29,460 nt of DNA from Thermoproteus sp. UBA157 (GCA_002497345.1 DANS01000030.1:1-29460), one strand, 5' to 3'. Shown: positions 1 to 7,824, counted from the stretch's first letter. The notes: generated by a model from the letters alone, not told the origin. A program made the numbers and translations.

Positions 1-37
1 GAATCCCGGCCGGGCTACCATTCTATTGTCCTCGGTA

Positions 38-53
38 CGCCGAACATTCGGCG
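38..53. repeat. 16-bp near-perfect palindrome, copy 1
   Basis: The sequence CGCCGAACATTCGGCG is an inverted repeat with 7-base arms and a 2-base spacer. A nearly identical copy (14 of 16 positions) lies at 3785-3800. Both copies sit next to decayed coding DNA. Its role is unknown; it could be a protein-binding site or the scar of a small mobile element. Confidence 0.4.
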
Positions 54-174
54 ACGCTTTTTGAAACTCGGCGGCTCTGTTTAAAAGCTAGGGTCAAAAG
101 GTCGAACACGTAAAAACGCGGAAAACCCTCCGCGTTGCACGACTAAAGTTCTATCGCTTGTTCTGCGAATGTCC

Positions 175-342
175 ATGGATAGATATAGCATTACTGCTCT
201 TTTTACATGGGTCCCGGTATTTGTGGGGGCGGTTGGTTTCAATATCGGGAGTTTTGCGGTGTTGGGGGATGCTGTACACGGAGCAGTAGACGCGTTAAGG
301 ATCACCATAGCGGCGGACTGCGCCGTGAAGCACGAACGCTGA
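175..342 (+). pseudogene. Fragment resembling the N-terminus of a cation diffusion facilitator
   Basis: A 55-residue reading frame from ATG 175 to TGA 340-342 starts MDRYSITALFTW and contains GSFAVLGDAVHGAVDALR. This resembles the first transmembrane region of cation diffusion facilitator (CDF) metal exporters, where a G-S-x-A-x-L-x-D-A-x-H-x-x-x-D pattern carries metal-site residues. A full CDF protein is about 290-300 residues, so this would be only the first sixth. I could not find the rest of the protein in any frame before the next gene at 517. The similarity is by eye over a short stretch. It could also be a genuine small membrane protein or chance. Confidence 0.3.
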
Positions 343-489
343 CCCGGCGCGACGCCTCGCGACTTGGCCGCGAGTTGTGCCGAAGCGCGAGGCTCGGGGC
401 GGCCTTGCCCGCGCGGCTTGTATCAGACTGTGGCATAACCGGCCATCGTGGCCCAAAGGGACAGGTCATCACCGGCGTGGCGGGCTCTC
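343..489. other. GC-rich stretch with short hairpins, no gene recognised
   Basis: No coding frame here looks real. The DNA can form short stems, for example CTCGCG/CGCGAG around 356-375 and GGCCA-TCG-TGGCC around 442-454. I looked for SRP RNA, RNase P RNA and tRNA signatures and found none that convinced me. In a genome this GC-rich such stems carry little weight. Confidence 0.3.
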
Positions 490-500
490 TTTTAAAAAAC
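490..500 (+). promoter_or_regulatory. TATA box for the MBL hydrolase gene
   Basis: The A/T run TTTAAAAAA lies about 22 bases upstream of the GTG at 517. This places the expected transcription start at or next to the start codon, implying a leaderless mRNA. Confidence 0.6.
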
Positions 501-516
501 GATTTCGGCCTTAGAC

Positions 517-1473
517 GTGCGCGTTTATTTCGACAACGGCGTGGTGGTGGAGGGCGGAGGCTTTAGGGTCTTAGTGGACCCCTTTAAGCCGTTCGACGAA
601 TCGAAATACGACATCGTTCTCGTCACGCACGGCCATAGCGACCACGTCACGAGGCATATAAGGAGGGCCCGCGCGGTCTTGACCAGGGAGACGTTGCAAG
701 TAATCGCGTTGAGATACGGCGTGAGGCCCAGACGCTATCATGTGGTGAGGCCCGGCGATAGGCTCGACCTCGGAGGGCTCTACATCCACGTCCTCAACGC
801 CGGACACGTCCCGGGCAGCGTTATGTACGTCATCGAGACGCGGGAGGGGACAGTGGGGCTTACCGGCGACTTCAACCCAGCCGGGAGCAACGTGGTTGAG
901 GGGGCCGACGTCATCGAGGCCGACGTCCTCGTCATGGAGGCGACGTATGGCTCGCGCCACTACGTCTTCCCTCCCCGCGATGAGCTCTATCGGCAGATAG
1001 CCGCGTTGGCGGAGGACGGCAAAGCCCCCGTGGCCATAAGGGCCGGCCCCTTGGGCAAGGGCCAAGAGCTCGCCAAGCTTCTTCCGAGCCGCAAGCTCTA
1101 CTTGGAGCCCAGAGTGGCGGCCTTGAACAGAGCCCTCGGCTTCCACGGCGGGAGGGAGCTCGTGAGGGGCGCCTCGCTCAATCCGGGCGAGGTCCTAGTG
1201 CTCAGCCTTGCGTCTCGCCCCCCTCCCGGCTTCCTGCTGGTCGAATTAAGCGGCCACTACGTCGTGAAGAAGCCGGCGGGCGCGATAGGGATACCGCTGA
1301 GCAACCACGCCGACTTTCCCGCGCTTCTAGAAACTGCGCTGAGGAGCCGGGCCAAGAGGATCTATACGGTCTACGGACGCGCCGAGGAGCTGGCCAAATG
1401 GCTCGGCAGATTGGGCCTAAGGGCCTCGAGGATCCCGCCGAAGGGCCAGACCGAGTTGACCCAGTGGTTCTAG
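517..1473 (+). CDS. MBL-fold metallohydrolase, exonuclease/RNA-processing type
   Basis: A 318-residue predicted metallo-beta-lactamase-fold hydrolase. The zinc-binding motif HGHSDH lies at residues 38-43. Further conserved blocks follow: HVPGS with a metal-ligand histidine near residue 101, TGDFN, MEATYG, and a late SNHADF near the C-terminus. This arrangement resembles the archaeal proteins annotated as mRNA 3'-end-processing-like or DNA-ligase-associated exonucleases (COG1236-like). The family acts on nucleic acids, but substrate and direction of cleavage cannot be read from the sequence. The GTG start is chosen because a TATA box lies about 22 bases upstream and the protein begins directly with the first beta strands of the fold. 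It appears to be a single-gene transcription unit. Confidence 0.8.
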   Translation: MRVYFDNGVVVEGGGFRVLVDPFKPFDESKYDIVLVTHGHSDHVTRHIRRARAVLTRETLQVIALRYGVRPRRYHVVRPGDRLDLGGLYIHVLNAGHVPGSVMYVIETREGTVGLTGDFNPAGSNVVEGADVIEADVLVMEATYGSRHYVFPPRDELYRQIAALAEDGKAPVAIRAGPLGKGQELAKLLPSRKLYLEPRVAALNRALGFHGGRELVRGASLNPGEVLVLSLASRPPPGFLLVELSGHYVVKKPAGAIGIPLSNHADFPALLETALRSRAKRIYTVYGRAEELAKWLGRLGLRASRIPPKGQTELTQWF

Positions 1474-1491
1474 CAAGGGATTACGGCACTC

Positions 1492-2109
1492 CTACATCGG
1501 CTGTTGATCGAAGGAGATGCCCTCGACGGTGGTGAGCGTGGCCTTGTAGAGGAAGTCCATCTGCCTGAGCGCCGCGGCGTAGTCGAACTCGTTAAGAGCC
1601 GCGATGGCGTCCACGGGGACGACCACGTCGTAGAGCCTCAGCTTGGCGCTGGCGACCGTGTGGAGGACGCAGATATTAGCCACAGTGCCGACGACCACGA
1701 GGTGCTGTATGCCGTACATCCTGAGTACGTGGTCTAGAGGCGTGCCGAAGAAGGCGTCGTACCGCATTTTCTCTACGATGATGTCCCCCTCTCTCGGCTT
1801 GAGCTCGTCGATTATTTGCCAGCCCCAGCTTCCTTTCACGACGTGAGGACCCCATATGGGGAACTCCACGGGGTCGTCCGGGTAGTGGGTGTCCTGAGTA
1901 TATATCACCTTGACTCCCGCGCGCCTGGCCTTCTCCAGAAGGGAGGCTATACGCGGTATTATCTCCCGCGCTGCTGGCCCGTACAACTTGCCGTTGGGAT
2001 GGACGAAGTCGTTCTGCATGTCGACCACGATGACGGCGGATCTCCTCGCAGGGAGGCTCACCTTGTCCACGATCGGTATTCTGGGAACCGAAACGGTCGA
2101 CGGGATCAT
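1492..2109 (-). CDS. Isochorismatase-family cysteine hydrolase, probable nicotinamidase
   Basis: A 205-residue hydrolase of the isochorismatase/nicotinamidase superfamily. The catalytic triad is visible as Asp30 in VVDMQNDF, Lys114 in VEKMRYDAF and Cys147 in ANICVLHT. Possible metal ligands Asp73, His75 and His89 lie in QDTHYPDDP and GPHVV, the pattern of nicotinamidases, which convert nicotinamide to nicotinate for NAD salvage. Other members hydrolyse ureido or carbamoyl substrates, so nicotinamidase is likely but not certain. Start ATG 2109 has a TATA box about 25 bases upstream, suggesting a leaderless transcript. The gene is divergent from the alcohol dehydrogenase at 2240, with separate promoters in the 130-base gap. 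Confidence 0.82.
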   Translation of the reverse strand: MIPSTVSVPRIPIVDKVSLPARRSAVIVVDMQNDFVHPNGKLYGPAAREIIPRIASLLEKARRAGVKVIYTQDTHYPDDPVEFPIWGPHVVKGSWGWQIIDELKPREGDIIVEKMRYDAFFGTPLDHVLRMYGIQHLVVVGTVANICVLHTVASAKLRLYDVVVPVDAIAALNEFDYAAALRQMDFLYKATLTTVEGISFDQQPM

Positions 2110-2129
2110 GTGGCGCTCAAGCTGCGCGG

Positions 2130-2138
2130 CTATATAAG
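2130..2138 (-). promoter_or_regulatory. TATA box for the nicotinamidase-like gene
   Basis: Read on the minus strand this is CTTATATAG, centred about 25 bases upstream of the ATG at 2109. Confidence 0.6.
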
Positions 2139-2212
2139 CGGTTTGTGCAAGGAAGGAGAAGAGGTCGTGGAGGACAGCCGGCGCGCGCTTGGGCGAAGGC
2201 GCAATAATAATG

Positions 2213-2222
2213 TTTTAATATA
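2213..2222 (+). promoter_or_regulatory. TATA box for the alcohol dehydrogenase gene
   Basis: The sequence TTTTAATATA lies 18-27 bases upstream of ATG 2240 in an unusually A/T-rich stretch. A leaderless transcript is expected. Confidence 0.6.
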
Positions 2223-2239
2223 TTTATGATAATAAGCTT

Positions 2240-3268
2240 ATGAGAGCGGCGAGATTATACGGCCCCGGAAAGCCGCTCGTGATCGAGGAGGTGCCCAAGC
2301 CCGTGCCGGGGCCTGGGGAGGCGCTCGTCAAAATAGCCGCGGCTGGGATATGCCATACGGAGCTCCACTTCATCGACGGCATCTTGAACTTGGGGGTGTG
2401 GCCCATCACGTTGGGACACGAGATAGCCGGCGTCGTGGAGGAGGTGGGACCCGGCGTTACCTCAGTGAAGCCAGGGGATAGAGTCGTCGTATACTACTAC
2501 GTCGGGTGTGGCCGGTGCAAGTTCTGCCTAAGGGGCGAGGAGAACCTCTGCGAGTCGCCCAGGGCTGAATACGGCTTCATCACAGACGGCGGCTTCGCCG
2601 AGTACGTAAAGGTCCCGGAGAGGAACTTGGTGAAACTCCCCGACAATATACCCTTCGAGCAAGCCGCCCCGATAGGTTGCAGCGTCACCACAGCAATACA
2701 CGCGACCAAGAGGGCATCCCCCGGCGTGGGCGATTATGTAGTGGTGTATGGAGTAGGCGCAGTGGGCTTCGCCTTGATACAATACAACAAGCTCGTGGGC
2801 GCCGAGGTCATAGCCGTGGGCAGAAGCCCGGCCAAGTTGAAGATCGCCAAGGAGCTCGGCGCCGACTACGTCGTCAACGCCAGGGAGGAGGATGTGGTGA
2901 AGCGCGTGATGGGGATAACGGGCGGAAGGGGGGCCGACGTGGTTTACGAGCTGGTGGGGACGGCCGAGACCATGGAAAACTCGCTCAAGATGTTGGCCAA
3001 AAGGGGTAGGCTCGTCTTCATTGGGTACTGGAGGGACAAGCTCGAGGTCAACCCCCTGGATTTAGTGGTCAAGGAGGCCGTGATAACGGCGTCGGTTGGC
3101 AACACCTTGGAGGAGCTCGTGGAGGCCGTAAGGCTGGTGGCTGAGGGCAAGATAAAGGTCGTCGTAGACAGCGTGATAGGGCTCGAGGACATAAACAAGG
3201 GCATAGAGAAGCTCAGGAGGGGCGAGGCGATCGGCAGGATCGTCGTTAATCCGGCGAAAAACAAATAA
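2240..3268 (+). CDS. Zinc-dependent alcohol dehydrogenase (MDR superfamily)
   Basis: A 342-residue medium-chain dehydrogenase of normal family length. The expected catalytic zinc ligands are present: Cys38 in GICHTE, His60-Glu61 in LGHEIAG and Cys147 in IGCSVTT. The structural zinc lobe is complete with Cys90, Cys93, Cys96 and Cys104. A Rossmann NAD(P)-binding motif GVGAVG lies at 171-176. The enzyme should reversibly oxidise alcohols to aldehydes or ketones in the cytoplasm; the substrate cannot be deduced. The start is supported by a TATA box about 22 bases upstream. It ends only 23 bases before tRNA-Asn, so the tRNA promoter overlaps its stop codon. An aldehyde:ferredoxin oxidoreductase lies 0.6 kb downstream on the other strand and could take aldehyde products, but this link is speculative. 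Confidence 0.88.
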   Translation: MRAARLYGPGKPLVIEEVPKPVPGPGEALVKIAAAGICHTELHFIDGILNLGVWPITLGHEIAGVVEEVGPGVTSVKPGDRVVVYYYVGCGRCKFCLRGEENLCESPRAEYGFITDGGFAEYVKVPERNLVKLPDNIPFEQAAPIGCSVTTAIHATKRASPGVGDYVVVYGVGAVGFALIQYNKLVGAEVIAVGRSPAKLKIAKELGADYVVNAREEDVVKRVMGITGGRGADVVYELVGTAETMENSLKMLAKRGRLVFIGYWRDKLEVNPLDLVVKEAVITASVGNTLEELVEAVRLVAEGKIKVVVDSVIGLEDINKGIEKLRRGEAIGRIVVNPAKNK

Positions 3269-3270
3269 AG
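3261..3270 (+). promoter_or_regulatory. Putative TATA box for tRNA-Asn, inside the end of the upstream gene
   Basis: ACAAATAAAG lies 22-31 bases before the tRNA 5' end and includes the TAA stop of the alcohol dehydrogenase (3266-3268). Confidence 0.4.
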
Positions 3271-3291
3271 AGCTTCTATGTTCTTGACGTC

Positions 3292-3383
3292 GCCGCCGTA
3301 GCTAAGCCCGGTATAGCGGCGGTCCCCTTAGGGGGTCGGCGCTGTTAACCCGTAGGTCCCGGGTTCAAATCCCGGCGGCGGCG
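3292..3383 (+). tRNA. tRNA-Asn (GTT) with a short intron in the anticodon stem
   Basis: The acceptor stem GCCGCCG (3292-3298) pairs with CGGCGGC (3376-3382). The D-stem is GCTA/TAGC (3301-3304, 3314-3317). The T-arm is CCGGG-TTCAAAT-CCCGG (3359-3375). The anticodon loop CTGTTAA (3342-3348) carries GTT at 3344-3346. The discriminator is G3383 and the genome continues with CCA. The anticodon stem only closes if an 18-base segment, 3323-3340, is removed; this joins GCGG to G and pairs it with CCCGT (3349-3353). The segment contains its own CCCC/GGGG hairpin. The mature tRNA would be 74 bases. The intron position (between 30 and 31) is inferred from pairing; I did not work out the splicing motif fully. 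Confidence 0.85.
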
Positions 3384-3474
3384 CCACTCCTCCTCGCGTC
3401 TCCGGCCCACGGCATCTCGCTCTGCCTCTCGCGAGCTTTATTGCGTCCTTCTATCCCCTTATCGCTTCGGCGCA

Positions 3475-3772
3475 TCATCTGAGCGGAGCCCGCCCCACGC
3501 CCCTCAGCTTGGCCGTCGCGAAGAGGCCCCTCGCCGTAAGCGTCACGCCATCGCCCCCCGTCTCGCCGCCTTTTTCGGTGCCGGCCCCCGCGGCGGGCGC
3601 GGTCGCCGCTTTGCCGCCTCCTCTCGGCCAATCCAAGACGGCCGCTCTGTTGGCGTACACGTTGGCGTAGACCTCTCAACGTCATGCTCCAAGCCATGGA
3701 GGACGCCTCGGCTCTCCCGCCGACTTCGTACTCCACCGATCCTCGGCCTTTTCGGCGCGCAGACTTGTTCAC
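3475..3772 (-). pseudogene. Possible decayed gene of unknown family
   Basis: Between tRNA-Asn and the oxidoreductase there are about 490 bases without an intact gene. On the minus strand a frame from about 3772 reads SVEYEVGGRAEASSMAWSMT. It then has to shift frame near 3690 to continue as EVYANVYANRAAVLDWP and later DGVTLTARGLFATAKLRG, ending at a stop at 3475. Both halves look protein-like, and the repeated VYAN unit is distinctive. I do not recognise the family. Other long frames here are arginine/proline-rich products of GC-rich DNA and look spurious. The remainder of the gap (3387-3474 and 3801-3878) holds nothing I can support. Confidence 0.25.
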
Positions 3773-3784
3773 ACTCTAAGGATT

Positions 3785-3800
3785 CGCCGAAGATTCGGTG
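3785..3800. repeat. 16-bp near-perfect palindrome, copy 2
   Basis: CGCCGAAGATTCGGTG matches the palindrome at 38-53 in 14 of 16 positions and keeps the CCGAA/TTCGG arms. It lies just upstream of the decayed minus-strand gene ending at 3475. Confidence 0.4.
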
Positions 3801-3878
3801 AAATGTAAACGGCGTTGCAAAAGGCCGAGAAGCGAAGAAGCGACGGGCCAAGTATGGTGGGCTAGTTGCTAAGGCGGG

Positions 3879-5705
3879 CTAATCCTTGAGCTCTACATAT
3901 TTCTCGAGAACGGGTATCACGTAGTCTAGGCCTAGGCGCCGCAAGGTGCTCCTTCTCGGAATTCCGCTTTCGTCCCAGCCCCTCAAGTCGTAGTAGTGGC
4001 TTAGCATCTCGTGGTACTTCCCGTAGTCCAAGTGAGCGCCCTTCAGCGGCCCCTTAGTCAACGGCTTCTTGAACCACTTCGGCGGAGGCACGTCGAGCTC
4101 CCTGCTCCAGTAGCCGTATTCGCGTATCCAGAAAGCCCTTATCAACGCGTATATGCGGTCGCCGACCTCGTTGAAATATTCGGGCGTCGCGTCGACCCCG
4201 GTCGCGGCCTTGAAGAGCTTGGGGTACCAGTCGAGCGGAAGCCCTATCTCGACCCAGGGGAGGCGGCAGCCGACGAATGCCTCGAACCACCCGCCTCTGA
4301 TCCTCTGGAGCTCTATTACCTTAGCCGCCTTCTCTCTGGTGTAGCCGAAACGGTCGGTCTTCACCTCCCACGATATCACCCAAGCGTCCTTGTGGTGCGG
4401 GCCTATGGGTGACGTGGCGTAGGCCAGCGCCATCGCCGGCGCGGCGTGGCAATCGTAGGCCGAGACCTCGAGGCCCTTGACTTGCATGGCCAGCTCCTCG
4501 GCCTTGAGCCTCTTGGAGGCCCTCATGGTGCCCTCGGCCAGGAGATCGCCGAAGCCCCTCCTATAGGCTATGTCGAGCGCGAGGTCCCTAGCCGCCTTAT
4601 AGTCGCCCCACTCTATCTTGGACCCGTACTCCTTGGTGAGGCCCTTCTCCGACGCCTCCATGGCAAAGCCCAAGGTGTTGCCCAAGGATATCGTATCCAT
4701 GCCCATAAGGTCGGCTATACGGTTCAGCTCAGCCACCTTCGAGAGATCGCCTATGCCGAGGTTGGACCCCAGAAGGGCTATGTTCTCGTAGTCCACCTCA
4801 GCCGTGCCGCCCTCGGCGGGGACCCAGTGGCCGCACGGCATGAAGCACAGCGGGCAGGACTTCAAGTCGACCTCCATCTTCTCCACCATGGCTCCTCCTA
4901 TCTTCTCGAACTCGTCGAATTGCCCCTCGGAGAAGTTGTAGGCCGGGAGCACGCTGGCTTCCTGCGCCCACTCTACTGTGGACGTGGTGCCTTGCCTCAT
5001 CCAGAAGTTGTACCCCGGCAAGCCCCTCCCCTGCTGAACCGCTTCGAGCCCTATCTTGTTTATGGCCCTATCGGCGACCGGTATCTCGCCGCTACCCTTG
5101 ACCACTATGGCCTTGAGGTTCTTCGAGCCCATGACGGCGCCCATGCCGGGCCTCCCGCCCGCTCTGCCCCTCTGGGCGACGACGACTGCGTATTTGACCA
5201 AGTTCTCGCCGGCGGGGCCTATGGAGATAACGCCTGCATCCCTCCCGTGCATCTTCTGTAGCTTATCCTCGGTAGCCCAAGTGTTCAACCCCCAGAGGTC
5301 CGAGGCGTCGAGGAACTGCACCCCTTTGCCATCTATATAGAGATATGTAGGTCTCTCGGCCTTTCCCTCGACCACTATGGCGTCGTATCCAGCCCGCCGC
5401 ATGTAGACGCCGGCCCAAGCCCCTATGTTGCCGTCGCCGTAGCCCCCCGTTATGGGGGACTTTGCGGCCACCACCAGCTTGCCCATGTTGACATTGGTAA
5501 GGCCCGTGAGGGGACCGGCCGCGAATATCAGCTTATTGTGCGGCGACAGCGGATCGACGCCAGGGGGGAGCTCGTCCCAGAGTATCTTTATGGCGAGCCC
5601 TCTGCCTCCTATGAAGTCCCTGGCTACAGCGGCGTCCAGCTCCTGTACGACGTATTTCCTCCTCGTCAAATCGATCCTCAGAATTCTTCCCTGCCAGCCG
5701 GCCAT
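3879..5705 (-). CDS. aor: Aldehyde:ferredoxin oxidoreductase (tungsten/molybdopterin enzyme)
   Basis: A 608-residue member of the AOR family, matching the roughly 605-residue length of characterised AORs. The [4Fe-4S] ligands are Cys284, Cys287 and Cys291 (CPLCFMPC) with the distant fourth Cys480 in FVGCRLP. This is the spacing expected when Pyrococcus AOR is used as the model. N-terminal pterin-binding blocks are also visible: GRGLAIKIL, KSPITGGYGDGNIG, AGYDAIVVEG and KNLKAIVVKG. The enzyme oxidises aldehydes to acids and passes electrons to ferredoxin in the cytoplasm. The paralogue (AOR, GAPOR or other) and its substrate cannot be decided here. The start ATG 5705 follows a TATA box by about 23 bases. 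It is divergent from the glucan phosphorylase with only 62 bases between start codons, which suggests shared control in carbohydrate metabolism. Confidence 0.9.
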   Translation of the reverse strand: MAGWQGRILRIDLTRRKYVVQELDAAVARDFIGGRGLAIKILWDELPPGVDPLSPHNKLIFAAGPLTGLTNVNMGKLVVAAKSPITGGYGDGNIGAWAGVYMRRAGYDAIVVEGKAERPTYLYIDGKGVQFLDASDLWGLNTWATEDKLQKMHGRDAGVISIGPAGENLVKYAVVVAQRGRAGGRPGMGAVMGSKNLKAIVVKGSGEIPVADRAINKIGLEAVQQGRGLPGYNFWMRQGTTSTVEWAQEASVLPAYNFSEGQFDEFEKIGGAMVEKMEVDLKSCPLCFMPCGHWVPAEGGTAEVDYENIALLGSNLGIGDLSKVAELNRIADLMGMDTISLGNTLGFAMEASEKGLTKEYGSKIEWGDYKAARDLALDIAYRRGFGDLLAEGTMRASKRLKAEELAMQVKGLEVSAYDCHAAPAMALAYATSPIGPHHKDAWVISWEVKTDRFGYTREKAAKVIELQRIRGGWFEAFVGCRLPWVEIGLPLDWYPKLFKAATGVDATPEYFNEVGDRIYALIRAFWIREYGYWSRELDVPPPKWFKKPLTKGPLKGAHLDYGKYHEMLSHYYDLRGWDESGIPRRSTLRRLGLDYVIPVLEKYVELKD

Positions 5706-5723
5706 GGTTCAGATCAATTATAC

Positions 5724-5733
5724 TTATTAAAAC
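5724..5733 (-). promoter_or_regulatory. TATA box for aldehyde:ferredoxin oxidoreductase
   Basis: Read on the minus strand, GTTTTAATAA lies about 20-28 bases upstream of the ATG at 5705. A leaderless transcript is likely. Confidence 0.55.
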
Positions 5734-5739
5734 ATGAAG

Positions 5740-5747
5740 TTTATAAG
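5740..5747 (+). promoter_or_regulatory. TATA box for the glucan phosphorylase gene
   Basis: TTTATAAG lies 21-28 bases upstream of ATG 5768 and only 6 bases from the minus-strand TATA box at 5724-5733. The two divergent promoters are therefore back to back. Confidence 0.6.
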
Positions 5748-5767
5748 CGGGTCGGTCCGGGGGACCC

Positions 5768-7225
5768 ATGATCGTCTCGGTGACGCCGGAGATCGCGCTG
5801 GATGGTAGTCGCAACTACGCAGGAGGCCTCGGCGTTCTTGAGGCCGATAAGTTCTACGCGGCGGCGCGCTTGGGAGTGCCGTATATCGTGATAACCCTCC
5901 TCTACGACAAGGGTTACGTCAGCTACAAGGAGGAGAACGGCCAGCTCGTGGCCGAGGAAGAGCCGCAGACGGAGTTCATCAAGTCGCTCAAGCCCATCGG
6001 GACTTGCTGGATAGAAGTCGGCGGCGAGGACGTGGAGCTGGGGCTCTACGAGTATAGGCTCAACACGGCCGTTGCCGTGTTCGTCAAGCCGCTTAGGCCC
6101 GACTGGGCCGTTAAGGCTGCTGAGAGGCTATACGTTGAGGCAACAGAGCTGGACCGCTTCAGGAAATACGTGATATTGGCTAAGGCAGCGGTCAGCTTCG
6201 TGGAGAGGCGCGTCGGCTGGGATAAGGTCAATTACTTCGACCTCCAGGAGGCGTATACCGCGCTGGTGCCTTTAGTGAGGCCGGGCGCCAACTACAGGCT
6301 GATTATTCACACCCCGGCGCCTTGGGGCCATCCGGCGTTTCCCAACCGTTTCTTCAAGCAAGAGTTCGGCTACGAGTTCGCGATGAACCCGGTGGTCCTG
6401 ACGGAGCTGGGCTTGGCCATGAGCAAGGAGGGCATAGTCGTGTCGAAGAAAATGCTGGACTTCGCAAAAATGACCTTCCCGCACCACGCGGCGAAGATAA
6501 GGGCCGTGACCAACGCGGTAGAGATACCGCGTTGGAGACATCCAGCCTTAACAGATGTCAAGAGTCCCGAAGATCTCAAGGTTGCAAGGGCTAAGGCCAA
6601 GGCCGATGCCTTAAAGGCGCTCGGCATTAGGACCGATAAGCCCGTGATCGTGTGGGCAAGGCGCCTAACTAGATACAAGCGCCCCCACTTCATCGCCCAG
6701 CTTGCGGAGGAGCTGGACACGGACGTCTTCTTCATTCTGGGAGGCCGCGCGCACCCCAACGACGACTTCGGCGTCAAGATGATGGCCGAGTTCAAGAGGC
6801 TCGCGTCGACTCGACCCAACGTGGCGTACGTGCCGGATCTATACGTCGAGAAGGCCCGCTACATTATATGGGCTGCCGACGTGTTCACGTTTACGCCGTT
6901 TTCGGGCTGGGAGGCCTCGGGCACCTCTTTCATGAAGGCGGGCATCAACGGGATACCGCCCGTGGCGTCCAGAGACGGCGCAGTGGGGGAGGTGGTGAGG
7001 GATAGGTTCAACGGCTGGCTCTTCGGCGAAGATCGGAGGAGGCTTCTGCCGCCGGACACGGCAGAAATAGACGAGAGGGAGTACAAGGAGTTCAAGCGCA
7101 AGGTGGAGGAAGCGCTCGACGCGCTCGCCGATGGGAGCTACTGGCAGATCGCATTCAATGCCTATAGGACCTTCAGCGAGTATTACTCCATGGATCGGCT
7201 CTTCAAGGACTACGGCTATATATAG
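5768..7225 (+). CDS. glgP: Alpha-glucan (glycogen/maltodextrin) phosphorylase, short archaeal type
   Basis: A 485-residue protein with the hallmarks of GT35 phosphorylases in a shortened form. The N-terminus has YAGGLGVLEADKF followed by LGVPYIVITLLYDKGY. The catalytic half has RRLTRYKRPHF, GGRAHPNDDFG and SGWEASGTSFMKAGINGI, where the lysine corresponds to the one that binds pyridoxal phosphate in the family. It should release glucose-1-phosphate from storage glucan using phosphate, in the cytoplasm. Glycogen synthase is a less likely alternative because the GT5 N-terminal signature is missing and the phosphorylase-type lysine block is present. Start ATG 5768 is supported by a TATA box about 24 bases upstream. 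A GH57 amylase follows 0.6 kb downstream on the same strand. Confidence 0.78.
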   Translation: MIVSVTPEIALDGSRNYAGGLGVLEADKFYAAARLGVPYIVITLLYDKGYVSYKEENGQLVAEEEPQTEFIKSLKPIGTCWIEVGGEDVELGLYEYRLNTAVAVFVKPLRPDWAVKAAERLYVEATELDRFRKYVILAKAAVSFVERRVGWDKVNYFDLQEAYTALVPLVRPGANYRLIIHTPAPWGHPAFPNRFFKQEFGYEFAMNPVVLTELGLAMSKEGIVVSKKMLDFAKMTFPHHAAKIRAVTNAVEIPRWRHPALTDVKSPEDLKVARAKAKADALKALGIRTDKPVIVWARRLTRYKRPHFIAQLAEELDTDVFFILGGRAHPNDDFGVKMMAEFKRLASTRPNVAYVPDLYVEKARYIIWAADVFTFTPFSGWEASGTSFMKAGINGIPPVASRDGAVGEVVRDRFNGWLFGEDRRRLLPPDTAEIDEREYKEFKRKVEEALDALADGSYWQIAFNAYRTFSEYYSMDRLFKDYGYI

Positions 7226-7399
7226 ACCATATGCGCCAAAAGCGCTAACGCCAAGGCCGTGCGCGGATCTGAACGGAGACTTTCGCCCGCGCGCATTTTC
7301 AACTCCTTATCGGCGTACCGTCTGAGCGGATCCCCGCGTATGTCGCTAGAGCGAATAGGCGCTTCGCCGTGAGCGCCGCCCTTCCTCTTCAACGACTCG

Positions 7400-7722
7400 T
7401 CGTCGGCCGTGGCGAGCGCTAGGGCCCTTCGTCGATTTGGGGATCTCGCAAGCGCCGAGATTGCCGGCGTGTACCTCGATCCCGAGCTGGGGCCTTGGAG
7501 TACGTTGCTAGGCACAAAGCCTGGCAAGGTTTCCATACGCCTGATATATTCGCCGGGCTCGGAGGGGGCTCTCGCCGTGTGGAGGCGCTGGGCGACGCGC
7601 TGGGGCATATCCCCGATCAACTTCCGCGGCTTCCAGAGGAGGCCGACGTCGTCTGCTGGAACCTCACTATCGCAGTCGCCGGGATTTTAGCAACAATGGG
7701 GAACTCTCTAACGTCTCGATGA
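7400..7722 (+). pseudogene. Possible decayed gene in the 600-base gap before the GH57 amylase
   Basis: The gap 7226-7824 holds no intact gene I can support. One plus-strand frame reads protein-like from about 7400: ASAEIAGVYLDPELGPW and EGALAVWRRWATRWG. To continue, it must shift by -1 near 7620 into a frame reading EEADVVCWNLTIAVAGILA, with a stop at 7722. An in-frame stop lies just upstream of 7400. I do not recognise the family, so this may be a relic or chance open frames in GC-rich DNA. The rest of the gap (7226-7399 and 7723-7795) shows nothing further. Confidence 0.25.
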
Positions 7723-7795
7723 TAGCGTTCTTGTTTTTCGAAATCTCCGAGCTCCATGATTGCGTGGGGCTCATTGCGGCGGCGACGCCAGCCAT

Positions 7796-7805
7796 AACTT
7801 TAATA
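7796..7805 (+). promoter_or_regulatory. TATA box for the GH57 amylase gene
   Basis: AACTTTAATA lies 20-29 bases upstream of the GTG at 7825. The transcript is probably leaderless. Confidence 0.6.
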
Positions 7806-7824
7806 GAAGCGGTATACTGAAGGC

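Noticed and set aside
343..489. A possible SRP or RNase P RNA because of GC-rich hairpins.
   Set aside because: None of the conserved core sequences of these RNAs could be found on either strand, and such hairpins are expected at this GC content.
207..566. A 119-codon plus-strand frame at the window start.
   Set aside because: It runs through the TATA box and start of the MBL hydrolase gene, is Arg/Gly-rich, and has no recognisable motif.
4446..5261. A 271-codon plus-strand frame opposite the aldehyde:ferredoxin oxidoreductase.
   Set aside because: It is a mirror of the oxidoreductase codons in GC-rich DNA; the opposite strand has all iron-sulfur and pterin motifs.
7700..7790. A C/D-box sRNA suggested by CGATGATAG and CCATGATT.
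   Set aside because: The C-box match is imperfect, no proper D box lies at the right distance, and there is no TATA box in position.
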